Below, piece by piece: positions 17,941 through 26,310 of a stretch of 64,000 nucleotides of DNA. The position numbers and the translations under genes were made by a program. The notes beneath the pieces are model-generated. The model was not told the origin of the DNA and did no database searches. It saw nothing but the letters and a program-made list of their open reading frames with translations. Source of the DNA: JAWKWH01 sp965204295 (lineage in GTDB: Bacteria; Pseudomonadota; Alphaproteobacteria; Rhizobiales; Rhizobiaceae). The stretch covers positions 1,860,001 to 1,924,000 of the forward strand of contig OZ241973.1 of assembly GCA_965204295.1 (NCBI GenBank). The letters run 5' to 3'. Position 1 is the first letter of the stretch; the number at the start of each line of letters is the position of its first letter.

Positions 17941-19144
17941 ACAGTTTCTTCAGTCTCGCCGGGCCTTCGAGAATGTCCCCGTCGGATGGCGTATATCCCG
18001 CCGCGATGAATTTTCGTCCCGTCATATGGTCGGCGGGACGATTGACCGTGTCGATGGCGATCAGCCGGTCCCGTCTGAAATGATAGACTGCGAAAGCGTT
18101 CCCCGCCGGGTCCCCCGAGACCAGAAAACGGTCGGGATCGAAAGACAGGCCGGCCATTTGCAGCTTCATGTCGCCCTGATCCGACCAGAACCACGGCGTC
18201 TCGCGGTAGTCGTCCCGCCCGCCCATGATCACCGCCGCCGCATGTCTGGCCTGATCGGTCGCGTTTTGCACCGATTCGAGGCGAACATTCCTTTCCGCCC
18301 GCCAATGATGGAAGTTGCAGCAATCCCCGATCGCCAGGATCGCCGGATCGGAGGTCCGCATCCGCCCGTCGACCGAGACGCCGTTTTCGCAATTCAGTCC
18401 CGCGTTTTCCGCCAGTTCGGTATCCGGAACAACGCCGGTTCCGACGATCGTCAGATCGGCGTCGATCGTTTCGCCGCCGGCAAGCCGCACCGCGTCGGCC
18501 TTGCCGGCGCCGACGATGGCTTCGGGCCGGACGCCGGTCATGATCCGAACGCCGAATCCTGCCGCGCGCGCGCGGACGTGATCGGAGATCATCGGCGCGA
18601 CTGCGCGTCCGAGAATTCGCGCCGCCGCCTCGACGACCGTCACCTGCTTGCCGAGCAGGGCCAGTGTGCATGCCGTTTCCATGCCGATGAAGCCGCCGCC
18701 GATCACGACGACGTTTTTCGCGTCCGCCGATGCGGCGCGCAGCCGAAGGGCGTCGTTCAGGGTGCGCAGCGCATGCACGCCGCCAAGACCGATGCCCGGC
18801 AGGTCGGGCAGGCGAGGCTTTGCCCCCGTCGCCAGAACCAGATAATCGTATGATTGCGGCGGCCCGTCGGTAAAGCCGACCGTTTTCGCCGCCCGGTCGA
18901 TCGATGCGACCCGCTTCCCGTCGGCCACATCAATGTCGTGATCGGCGTAGTAGCCGGCGGCGCGCAGCACTTGCGGACCGGCATTCGCGTCTTTCAGGAA
19001 ATTTTTCGACAGGGGCGGTTTGTGATACGGCGTCACCGCTTCGCTGTTGATCAGCGTGACCCGGCCTTCATAGCCGGCCTCGCGCAGGCTCGCCGCGCAC
19101 TGTGAACCGCCATGCCCAGAACCCACGATCACGACGCCGGTCAT
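17924..19144 (-). CDS. Ferredoxin/rubredoxin reductase-like FAD-dependent oxidoreductase
   Basis: This 406-residue flavoprotein of the putidaredoxin/rhodocoxin reductase family passes electrons from NAD(P)H to a ferredoxin. The FAD motif VVIVGSGHGGSQCA is at the N-terminus. YHKPPLSKNFL, LATGAKPR, the NAD-binding VVVIGGGFIGMETA and the second FAD motif AILAIGDCCNFHHW follow in family order, and the C-terminal reductase domain is complete. The start ATG has GGGGAGGAG seven bases upstream. No ferredoxin, P450 or dioxygenase gene is adjacent, so its partner is elsewhere. Confidence 0.9.
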   Translation of the reverse strand: MTGVVIVGSGHGGSQCAASLREAGYEGRVTLINSEAVTPYHKPPLSKNFLKDANAGPQVLRAAGYYADHDIDVADGKRVASIDRAAKTVGFTDGPPQSYDYLVLATGAKPRLPDLPGIGLGGVHALRTLNDALRLRAASADAKNVVVIGGGFIGMETACTLALLGKQVTVVEAAARILGRAVAPMISDHVRARAAGFGVRIMTGVRPEAIVGAGKADAVRLAGGETIDADLTIVGTGVVPDTELAENAGLNCENGVSVDGRMRTSDPAILAIGDCCNFHHWRAERNVRLESVQNATDQARHAAAVIMGGRDDYRETPWFWSDQGDMKLQMAGLSFDPDRFLVSGDPAGNAFAVYHFRRDRLIAIDTVNRPADHMTGRKFIAAGYTPSDGDILEGPARLKKLFRDLR

Positions 19145-19364
19145 CTTGCATGCTCCTCCCCATCGGAGTCGGGTTACGGCAGACGGATGGCGATGTCAAA
19201 GTGGATGCGATCGGGCATCGGCGATTTCGGCCTTCTTCCCCAAAGGAGCTTTTCCGCCGCGCTGTCCGTTTGTGCAAAAGCCCTTGACGGTTTGGGTCGG
19301 GTTTATATGATTGCGTTGAGCGGTGCGTCGCCATAGCGGTTTTTTGGAGGATGTGGAAAGAGCT

Positions 19365-20297
19365 ATGAGAAAAATCGTGTTGCTATTGAGTGCGATCGCC
19401 TTTTTCGTTTTTGCGACGAGCCCTGGTTTTGGGACAGTATATAGATCTGGTGCTTTTGGATGTGGTGATTTTGAGGATACCGAAAGACAGTATAAAGAGC
19501 AATTAAATGATCCTGATCCTTATGTGAGTTTGACCTTAGTTTATGCTCTTTGTCTTTTAGCAAAGGGTGAAGTGACTAACAATCAAGACAATGTTTCCAA
19601 GGGAATGTTGATTTTACATGGTTTAGCTGACCAACACAGCAATATTGTAGCTAATTATTGGATAGCAAGATACCATCTTTCAGGAGGGGATTTCAAAGGT
19701 ATAGCTGACAGAAATTTGGATTTAGCCGCCCATTATTATTCCAGAACACTGGCTATCATAAAGACTTATAATAACTACCCTCCTCTTGATTACTTTATGT
19801 GGGAGGCAAATCATAACATAGAGATGACAGCTTATTATAATTTACCTATTGTTTATTTAGCCATGTTTTATAAAGGGGTTTCTGGTGACTACCGTGTTAG
19901 GTTACTTAACTCTCCCAGTTATGAAGGAGATCGTGACTTAGAAACTTATCCTGAATACAGAGATAATATTATGGGTTATATTAATTTAGCGATAGAGCAT
20001 GCGGGGAATTGTAAAAACCTTCCTCTCAAGAGCCATTTTTATAAATCTGATTCTCCTTATTATATAAAAGTTTGTGCTATGTATGAGGAGAAAGCCAAAC
20101 TTTTAAAAGAAGCTTATGTGAAAAGACAGCTTATTTTAAATCAGAACAACTGTAAGGATATAAGATCTGATGAAACAGTTTATGCCTATTGTCCTGAATT
20201 TTATGAGGTAGAACAAAATATTATCGATACTTATAATTCTATATTTGTAGAAATTAAGGAAATACTCTACCCTATTCGTGACATTCTTGTAAAATAA
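19365..20297 (+). CDS. AT-rich secreted protein with TPR/Sel1-like helices, unknown
   Basis: This 310-residue protein starts with a clear signal peptide (residues 1-22, FFVFATSPGFG). The mature part is helical and rich in Tyr, Asn and Lys, with repeated pairs such as ANYWIARYHL, AAHYYSRTL and YYNLPIVYLAMFY that resemble Sel1/TPR helices. I cannot assign a family. The ATG at 19365 has GGAAAGAG just upstream. The base composition is the striking point: about one third G+C by eye, with A/T third positions throughout, against GC-rich neighbours on both sides. The change coincides with the gene ends. It is almost certainly of recent foreign origin, probably periplasmic or exported. Confidence 0.75.
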   Translation: MRKIVLLLSAIAFFVFATSPGFGTVYRSGAFGCGDFEDTERQYKEQLNDPDPYVSLTLVYALCLLAKGEVTNNQDNVSKGMLILHGLADQHSNIVANYWIARYHLSGGDFKGIADRNLDLAAHYYSRTLAIIKTYNNYPPLDYFMWEANHNIEMTAYYNLPIVYLAMFYKGVSGDYRVRLLNSPSYEGDRDLETYPEYRDNIMGYINLAIEHAGNCKNLPLKSHFYKSDSPYYIKVCAMYEEKAKLLKEAYVKRQLILNQNNCKDIRSDETVYAYCPEFYEVEQNIIDTYNSIFVEIKEILYPIRDILVK

Positions 20298-20344
20298 GAG
20301 TCTCTCTCCTCTTGCCTCAACATGGAGCGGGTTAAAAGGAGGCG

Positions 20345-20931
20345 TTTGACCTCGCGCCTTTGACGGGAGGCGGCGCTTCGACGGGGTTCATGGAAACCTC
20401 GGCGCGGGTTTTCAACCGCTTCGCGACCGGCGCGAGGACCGCAACGCCGGACGGCGAGCGGGCCATTGAGACGCTTAGGCCCGGCGAAAAAGTGCTGACC
20501 CATGACGGCAGGTCGACGCCGGCGCCCTCGGCCCGGACCTGCCGAACGGACCGCTGACCGTGACCGCCGATCACGCCCTGCTGTTCGGCGACATGCTGGT
20601 CAACGCCGGCACGCTGGCGGAGGACGGAACCACAATCCGCCTGCTGCCGCTTTCGGAGATGCCGACGCGCTTCGTCTGGTGGCATGTGGAGCTTGAGGAA
20701 CACCGGTGCGTCGTCGCCAACGGCGGCGTTCCCGCGGAAAGCTTTATCGATTATGTCGGCCGGTCCGGCTTCGACAATTACGACGACTATCTCGACATTG
20801 CCGGGGCCGACCGTCTGATCGCGGAAATGCCGTTTGCGCGCATATCGGCGCACCGGCTCGTTCCGCCCGACCTGCGCGAGGCGCTGGGCATCGCGCCGCC
20901 CTCCTACATGCCCCGGCGCAAAGCCGCCTGA
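20345..20931 (+). pseudogene. Hint (hedgehog/intein) domain protein, broken
   Basis: Two frames carry parts of a Hint_2-type autoprocessing domain. The first (about 20345-20530) has TATPDGERAIETLRPGEKVLTHDG. The second (about 20533-20931) has LTVTADHALLFGDMLVNAGTL, the later block with the conserved His, and a C-terminal tail ending in RRKAA. Roughly 45-50 residues that normally join them are missing, and the junction shifts frame. The catalytic Cys expected before the first block is replaced (FNRFATGART). A start codon is not obvious. This is a relic, not a working processing domain. Confidence 0.65.
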
Positions 20932-20989
20932 CGCAACAGGCATGGCGAACCGGGCGGCGATAATCACCCGAAACGAGATTAACGGATCC

Positions 20990-21398
20990 TGGCCATAGCG
21001 AATGTCCAAGAGGACCGTCAGATAGTCGCGTTCGAACGCCGTATGGCGACGCGCCGATTCAAAGAAACCGCGCAACATGTAGCCGAGCGTATCGGCGTGA
21101 TGTCCCGCGCCTTCGATCGGCTCCTGAAGCGCCGCGGCGACTTCTGCGGCGAAACCCCGATCTTCAAGGTGCTCCGCCTCAAGACGATCGACACAATGGA
21201 TGCGCGCGCCTGGCGCAATTCATGGCGCGCCATCGGAAATACGGTCGACTCCTCGTAGCGGTGTATCTCCTTCATCAGCGGTTCGATCACGGCCGCCGCA
21301 ATCCGGCATTTTCGCCGATCAAGACTGTCCGGCAGGGAATCGGCGATATCTTCCAACGTGTCGCAAAGGCCCAGGATTTCTCCTCGCGCGCGGCGCAT
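20990..21398 (-). pseudogene. Hemerythrin HHE-domain protein, frameshifted
   Basis: The first frame, from the ATG at 21398, reads EILGLCDTLEDIADSLPDSL and then EIHRYEESTVFPM. Around 21190-21240 the homology jumps to another frame: RLEAEHLEDRGFAAEV and then LGYMLRGFFESARRHTAFER. Together these give the His/Glu pattern of a bacterial hemerythrin-like domain, which binds a di-iron centre for O2 or NO sensing. The 3' end is not defined. Its position directly before the FixK-controlled cbb3 operon is typical of oxygen-related gene neighbourhoods, but this copy cannot make an intact protein unless the shift is a sequencing error. Confidence 0.65.
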
Positions 21399-21602
21399 GA
21401 CGGATCGGGGGTCACCGCGGCAACTCAGCGAAAATACCGGCGCCGGCGCCGGTAAAACCGAATTGGCCATTCCGCCTCGACTCCCGCCGACGAATCGAAC
21501 CGCCGCCATCGGGCGGCTCACGCCGCGAACTTCGAACCCGACGCCTCCGAACAACGAAGAGGCGCGGCGGCGAAACCGCGGGCGATGACCGCAAGTTCAT
21601 CC

Positions 21603-21616
21603 TTGACACAGATCAA
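21603..21616 (+). promoter_or_regulatory. FixK/FNR-type box upstream of ccoN
   Basis: The sequence TTGACACAGATCAA matches the consensus TTGAT-N4-ATCAA at nine of ten positions. It is centred about 110 bases before the ccoN ATG. This leaves room for a class II promoter starting near 21651. It implies low-oxygen activation by FixK/FNR/Anr proteins. No such regulator gene is in the window. Confidence 0.85.
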
Positions 21617-21718
21617 CGATCGGTCTTGCCTGCCTTCTATGTGTTCCGTCAAACGGTCGCACGGACAAGGCGGCGCGGTAATATCCCTGCCGGAGAATGC
21701 GATTCGGGAGCCTCGACC

Positions 21719-23329
21719 ATGAAATACGCCATCGAAACGATCGCCGTCGGCGCGTTCGCGTTCATCGCCCTGCTTGGCGCGGCTTTCGCGCGGGATGAAC
21801 TGTTCGGCGCGCATATGTGGGTTCTCTTTTTCGTCCTGGCGGCTTCGGCGGCGCTGTTGATGCGCAACGCCGACTATGGCGCGCCGCGGGCGGCTTCGAA
21901 CGATTCCGGCTATCTCGACGGTCCGATTCGCTACGGCGCGGTCGCGACGGTGTTCTGGGGCGTCGCCGGATTTCTCCTCGGCGTTGTCGCCGCGGCGCAA
22001 CTGGCCTGGCCGCAACTGAATTTCGAGCCGTTCCTTACCTTCGGACGGGTGCGTCCGGCGCATACTTCGGCGGTGATTTTCGCGTTTGGCGGCAATGCGC
22101 TGCTGGCGACGTCGTTCTATGTGGTCCAGCGGACATGCCGCGCCCGATTGTACGGCGGCAGCCTCGCCTGGTTCGTGTTCTGGGGTTATCAACTGTTTAT
22201 CGTCATGGCCGCCACCGGCTATCTGCTCGGCGTGACGCAGGGGCGCGAATATGCGGAGCCGGAGTGGTATGTCGATCTCTGGCTCACGATTGTCTGGGTT
22301 GCTTACCTCGTCGTTTTCCTCGGCACGCTTTTCAGGCGCAAGGAGCCGCACATCTACGTGGCCAACTGGTTCTATCTGGCGTTCATCGTCACGGTCGCCA
22401 TGCTGCACGTGGTCAACAATCTGGCGGTTCCGGTTTCCCTGCTCGGCGTCAAAAGCTACTCGGCCTTCGCGGGCGTGCAGGATGCGCTGACGCAATGGTG
22501 GTACGGTCACAACGCGGTCGGTTTCTTCCTGACGGCGGGCTTCCTGGGCATGATGTACTACTTCATACCGAAACAGGTGAACCGTCCGGTTTATTCCTAC
22601 CGTCTGTCGATCATCCACTTCTGGGCGCTGATTTTCCTGTATATCTGGGCCGGACCGCATCATTTGCATTACACCGCGTTGCCCGATTGGGCGCAGACGC
22701 TCGGCATGGTGTTCTCCATCATGCTGTGGATGCCCTCGTGGGGCGGCATGATCAACGGGTTGATGACGCTGTCCGGCGCCTGGGACAAGATCAGAACCGA
22801 CCCGATCGTGCGCATGATGGTCATCGCGGTCGCGTTCTACGGCATGTCGACCTTCGAGGGTCCGATGATGTCGATCAAGGCGGTCAACTCGCTATCGCAT
22901 TACACGGACTGGACCATCGGGCACGTCCACTCCGGCGCGCTCGGCTGGGTCGGCATGATCTCGTTCGGCGCGATCTACCATCTGACGCCGAAACTGTGGC
23001 GGCGCGAACGGCTCTATTCGCTGCGTCTGGTCACCTGGCACATCTGGCTGGCGACGCTCGGCATCGTCGTCTACGCGGCCGTCATGTGGGTCGCCGGCAT
23101 CCAGCAGGGGCTGATGTGGCGCGAATATGACGACCGGGGTTTCCTCGTCTACTCGTTCGCCGAATCGGTGGCCGCCATGAAGCCCTATTACATTCTGCGA
23201 ACGGTCGGCGGGCTGATGTATCTCGCCGGCGGCCTGATCATGGCGTGGAACATCTACATGACCGTCCTGGGCCGGCAGCGCGAGGAAACGGCCATACCGG
23301 GCAGCGAACCCGCGGCGCAGCCGGCCTGA
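21719..23329 (+). CDS. ccoN: cbb3-type cytochrome c oxidase subunit I
   Basis: This 536-residue catalytic subunit of the high-affinity terminal oxidase holds the low-spin haem b and the haem b3-CuB centre in the inner membrane. About twelve to fourteen helices are visible. His-bearing segments include RPAHTSAVIFAFGGNAL, WWYGHNAVGFFLTAGFLG, WAGPHHLHYTALPDW and TIGHVHSGALGWVG, which hold the haem and copper ligands. The ATG at 21719 has GGGAG seven bases upstream; the frame extends 31 codons further without support. It leads the ccoNOQP operon behind a FixK box. Confidence 0.97.
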   Translation: MKYAIETIAVGAFAFIALLGAAFARDELFGAHMWVLFFVLAASAALLMRNADYGAPRAASNDSGYLDGPIRYGAVATVFWGVAGFLLGVVAAAQLAWPQLNFEPFLTFGRVRPAHTSAVIFAFGGNALLATSFYVVQRTCRARLYGGSLAWFVFWGYQLFIVMAATGYLLGVTQGREYAEPEWYVDLWLTIVWVAYLVVFLGTLFRRKEPHIYVANWFYLAFIVTVAMLHVVNNLAVPVSLLGVKSYSAFAGVQDALTQWWYGHNAVGFFLTAGFLGMMYYFIPKQVNRPVYSYRLSIIHFWALIFLYIWAGPHHLHYTALPDWAQTLGMVFSIMLWMPSWGGMINGLMTLSGAWDKIRTDPIVRMMVIAVAFYGMSTFEGPMMSIKAVNSLSHYTDWTIGHVHSGALGWVGMISFGAIYHLTPKLWRRERLYSLRLVTWHIWLATLGIVVYAAVMWVAGIQQGLMWREYDDRGFLVYSFAESVAAMKPYYILRTVGGLMYLAGGLIMAWNIYMTVLGRQREETAIPGSEPAAQPA

Positions 23330-23343
23330 CAGGAGCAGCGACA

Positions 23344-24075
23344 ATGGCGCTCATGGACAAACACGCATTGATCGAACGAAACGCCACGCTGTTGCTCGTC
23401 GGCTCGCTGGCGGTGGTGTCGATCGGCGGCATTGTCGAAATCGCTCCGCTTTTCTATCTCGAAAACACGATCGAGAAGGTGGAAGGCATGCGGCCCTACT
23501 CGCCCTTGGAACTGAAAGGGCGCGACATCTATATCCGCGAGGGTTGCCATGTCTGCCACAGTCAGATGATTCGCCCGTTCCGCGACGAGGTCGAGCGTTA
23601 CGGGCATTATTCGCTGGCCGCGGAATCCATGTATGACCATCCGTTCCAATGGGGTTCGAAACGCACCGGCCCCGATCTGGCCCGCGTCGGCGACCGCTAT
23701 TCGAACGAATGGCATGTCCAGCACCTGATCGATCCCCGCTCGGTCGTCCCCGAATCGATCATGCCGACTTACGCCTTTCTCCGGGAAACGCCATTGAAGA
23801 CGGACAATATCGCCTATCACCTCTCGGCCAATGCGGCCGTCGGCGTTCCCTATACCGATGAGATGATCGAAAACGCCGCCGCCGACCTGGTCGCGCAAGC
23901 GGATCCCGAGGCGGACACAAGCGGCGTGGAAGAACGCTATCCCAAGGCGAAAACGGGCGACTTCGACGGCGACCCGGCGGCGCTGACCGAAATGGACGCA
24001 CTGGTCGCCTATCTGCAAATGCTCGGCACACTGGTCGACTTCTCGACCTATGACCGCGCGGCCGGACACCGATAG
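23344..24075 (+). CDS. ccoO: cbb3-type cytochrome c oxidase subunit II (mono-haem)
   Basis: This 243-residue membrane-anchored cytochrome c has one N-terminal helix (about residues 12-35), the haem site CHVCHSQMIRPF and a distal Met in MPTYAFL. It transfers electrons from CcoP to CcoN. The gene begins 14 bases after ccoN with an AGGAGC ribosome site, and ends 9 bases before ccoQ. Confidence 0.96.
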   Translation: MALMDKHALIERNATLLLVGSLAVVSIGGIVEIAPLFYLENTIEKVEGMRPYSPLELKGRDIYIREGCHVCHSQMIRPFRDEVERYGHYSLAAESMYDHPFQWGSKRTGPDLARVGDRYSNEWHVQHLIDPRSVVPESIMPTYAFLRETPLKTDNIAYHLSANAAVGVPYTDEMIENAAADLVAQADPEADTSGVEERYPKAKTGDFDGDPAALTEMDALVAYLQMLGTLVDFSTYDRAAGHR

Positions 24076-24084
24076 GAGGAGGCG

Positions 24085-24234
24085 ATGGATTACGAAACCA
24101 TGCGTCAGTTCGCCGACAGTTGGGGCCTGCTCGCCCTGTTCGTGTTTTTCATCGGCGTGGTCGTCTTCACATTCCGGCCGGGCAGCCGGAAATCGGCCGA
24201 TGAGGCCGCCGACATCCCCCTCAGGGAAGACTGA
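24085..24234 (+). CDS. ccoQ: cbb3-type oxidase subunit CcoQ (FixQ)
   Basis: This is a 49-residue single-helix protein beginning MDYETMRQFADSWGLL, with the membrane segment ALFVFFIGVVVFTF and a charged tail. It stabilises the oxidase complex. A strong AGGAGG lies just upstream. Position between ccoO and ccoP, length and the FRPGSR sequence after the helix all fit CcoQ. Confidence 0.92.
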   Translation: MDYETMRQFADSWGLLALFVFFIGVVVFTFRPGSRKSADEAADIPLRED

Positions 24235-24238
24235 TCCC

Positions 24239-25102
24239 ATGAGCGGAAAACGGATTGACGATGTCAGCGGAATCGAGACGACCGGCCATGAGTGGGACGG
24301 AATTCGCGAGTTGAACAATCCGTTGCCGCGCTGGTGGGTCCGGACGTTCTACGCGACGATCGTCTGGGCGGTCGGCTACTGTATCGCCTACCCCGCCTGG
24401 CCGATGATTTCGTCGGCGACAACCGGGTTGCTGGGCTATTCGAGCCGGGCGCAGGTGGAGTCCGAACTCGCCGCCGCCAGGGAGGCGCGATCGGTTTTCT
24501 CCGCGAGGATCGGTGAAATGGACGTCGCGGCCATTCTGGCCGACGACGAACTTCGCCAAATCGCCGCGGCGGCCGGCGCGGCGGCGTTCAGGATCAACTG
24601 CGTTCAATGTCACGGCTCCGGCGCTCGGGGTTCGCCCGGATATCCCAACCTGAACGATGACGACTGGCTGTGGGGCGGCACGCCCGAAGCGATCCATGAG
24701 ACGATCGCGCACGGCATCCGTCATGACGGCGATGACGATACGCGCGTGTCGGACATGCCCGCGTTCGCCGACGTGCTGGAGCCGGAAGAGATTGCACAGG
24801 CCGCGGCCTATGTGGTCGGCCTGACGGGCGAGGTCGGAGATCCCGCCATGATCCAACCCGGAAAAACCGTTTATGACGACAATTGCGCGGTGTGCCATGG
24901 CGAGGACGCCAAGGGCGTGCGGGAGTTCGGAGCGCCGAACCTGGCTGACGCCATCTGGTTTTACGGTGAAACCGAAGCCGAAGTCGCCCGTCAAATCAGA
25001 ACGCCGAAACATGGCGCCATGCCGGCCTGGGAGGCGCGATTGGGGGATATCGCCGTCAAACAACTGGCCGTGTTCGTGCACGGCCTCGGCGGCGGGGAAT
25101 AG
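24239..25102 (+). CDS. ccoP: cbb3-type cytochrome c oxidase subunit III (di-haem)
   Basis: This 287-residue protein has the N-terminal DGIRELNNPLPRWW motif of FixP/CcoP and one membrane helix (about 36-55). Two c-type haem sites follow, CVQCHGSGARG and CAVCHGEDAKG, each with a downstream Met ligand. It accepts electrons from soluble cytochrome c. The start lies 4 bases after the ccoQ stop. Length matches the family. Confidence 0.96.
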   Translation: MSGKRIDDVSGIETTGHEWDGIRELNNPLPRWWVRTFYATIVWAVGYCIAYPAWPMISSATTGLLGYSSRAQVESELAAAREARSVFSARIGEMDVAAILADDELRQIAAAAGAAAFRINCVQCHGSGARGSPGYPNLNDDDWLWGGTPEAIHETIAHGIRHDGDDDTRVSDMPAFADVLEPEEIAQAAAYVVGLTGEVGDPAMIQPGKTVYDDNCAVCHGEDAKGVREFGAPNLADAIWFYGETEAEVARQIRTPKHGAMPAWEARLGDIAVKQLAVFVHGLGGGE

Positions 25103-25204
25103 CCGCGGTCCGGCGCAATGCGGCGATATTCGCATAACGGTTCGTTATTCCGACATTCATTGCCGGCGCGCTCGGGCATCCTCCACGCCGTGTGAGGACG
25201 GATC

Positions 25205-26170
25205 ATGAAAATCGGATTTATCGGTCTTGGCAATGTCGGCGGAAAACTGGCCGGCAGCATCCTGCGCAACGGCCACGATCTGACGGTTCGCGACCTCGAC
25301 CGCGAACTGGCGCAACCCTTCCTCGACGAGGGCGCGCATTGGGCCGACAGCCCGCGCGAACTGGCGGCGTCCTGCGACATGATCATTACCTGCCTGCCCT
25401 CGCCGGCCGCGTGCGCGGCGGTGATGGAGGCGGATAACGGCATTCTCGCCGGGATATCCGCCGGAAAGATCTGGGCGGAGATGTCGACGACGGATGAAGC
25501 CGAGGTGAAAAGGCTCGGCGCGATGGCGGCCGCCAAGGGCGCGGCGCCTGTCGATTGCCCGGTTTCCGGCGGATGCCACCGCGCCGCGACCGGCAATATT
25601 TCGATATTCGCCGGTTGCGAACGCGATACGTTCGAGCGCGTTCTCCCGGTGCTGACCGCGCTCGGACGGCGTATCCTGCACACCGGACCGCTCGGCTCGG
25701 CCTCCGTGCTGAAAGTGCTCACCAACTATCTGGCGACGGCAAACCTGGTGACGCTGTGCGAAGCGCTGGTCACGGCCAGGGCGGCGGGCATGGATCTCAA
25801 CACCACCTACGAGGCGATCCGCATCTCGTCGGGCGCGTCTTTCGTGCATGAAACCGAAAGCCAGGTCATCTTGAACGGGTCGCGCGACATCAATTTCACG
25901 ATGGATCTGGTCGCCAAGGATATCGGTCTCTTTCAGAAGGTCGCCGACCGGGCGGATGTTCCGCTGGAAATCTCTCCGTTGCTGATCGGGATTTTCGAGG
26001 ACGGCATCGCCCGCTACGGCGCGCGCGAATGGTCGCCCAACATCGTCAGGCGGCTGGAGGAAGCCTGCGGCGTCGATGTGCTGGCGCCGGGATTCCCGGC
26101 CGAAATGGCGGACGACGAACCCGAGGAACCGGGTTACGAGATCATCCCCGCCGGCACGGCCGCCGAATAG
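25205..26170 (+). CDS. 3-Hydroxyisobutyrate dehydrogenase-family NAD(P) oxidoreductase
   Basis: This is a 321-residue beta-hydroxyacid dehydrogenase. The N-terminal dinucleotide motif GFIGLGNVGGKLA, the substrate loop DCPVSGGCHRAATGN and the catalytic Lys in SVLKVLTNYLA are present. Candidate substrates are 3-hydroxyisobutyrate, tartronate semialdehyde or related acids; the sequence does not decide. A GAGGACGG site precedes the ATG. It sits between ccoP and ccoG, 102 bases after the former, in the same direction. Either it reads through from the FixK promoter or it is an insertion into the usual fixNOQP-fixGHIS order. A short acidic C-terminal tail is unusual. Confidence 0.88.
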   Translation: MKIGFIGLGNVGGKLAGSILRNGHDLTVRDLDRELAQPFLDEGAHWADSPRELAASCDMIITCLPSPAACAAVMEADNGILAGISAGKIWAEMSTTDEAEVKRLGAMAAAKGAAPVDCPVSGGCHRAATGNISIFAGCERDTFERVLPVLTALGRRILHTGPLGSASVLKVLTNYLATANLVTLCEALVTARAAGMDLNTTYEAIRISSGASFVHETESQVILNGSRDINFTMDLVAKDIGLFQKVADRADVPLEISPLLIGIFEDGIARYGAREWSPNIVRRLEEACGVDVLAPGFPAEMADDEPEEPGYEIIPAGTAAE

Positions 26171-26216
26171 GCGTTCCGGGAGGGCTTCGGCGCCATCCCG
26201 CGCCCGCGTCCGATGC

Positions 26217-26230
26217 TTGACCCATATCAA
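26217..26230 (+). promoter_or_regulatory. FixK/FNR-type box upstream of ccoG
   Basis: TTGACCCATATCAA matches TTGAT-N4-ATCAA at nine of ten positions. It lies 46 bases after the preceding gene and is centred about 87 bases before the GTG start of ccoG. It gives the assembly operon its own low-oxygen promoter. Confidence 0.85.
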
Positions 26231-26310
26231 CGCGACCGGAGATTTCTTGAAGCACATCGGCTATCATGACGGGGACGACCGACCGTTCGGAACGCTGACA
26301 GGGAGGATTC

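Noticed and set aside
21018..21554. The 178-codon minus-strand frame as an intact gene
   Set aside because: Only its middle matches hemerythrin; the second half of the domain continues in another frame, so the gene is broken.
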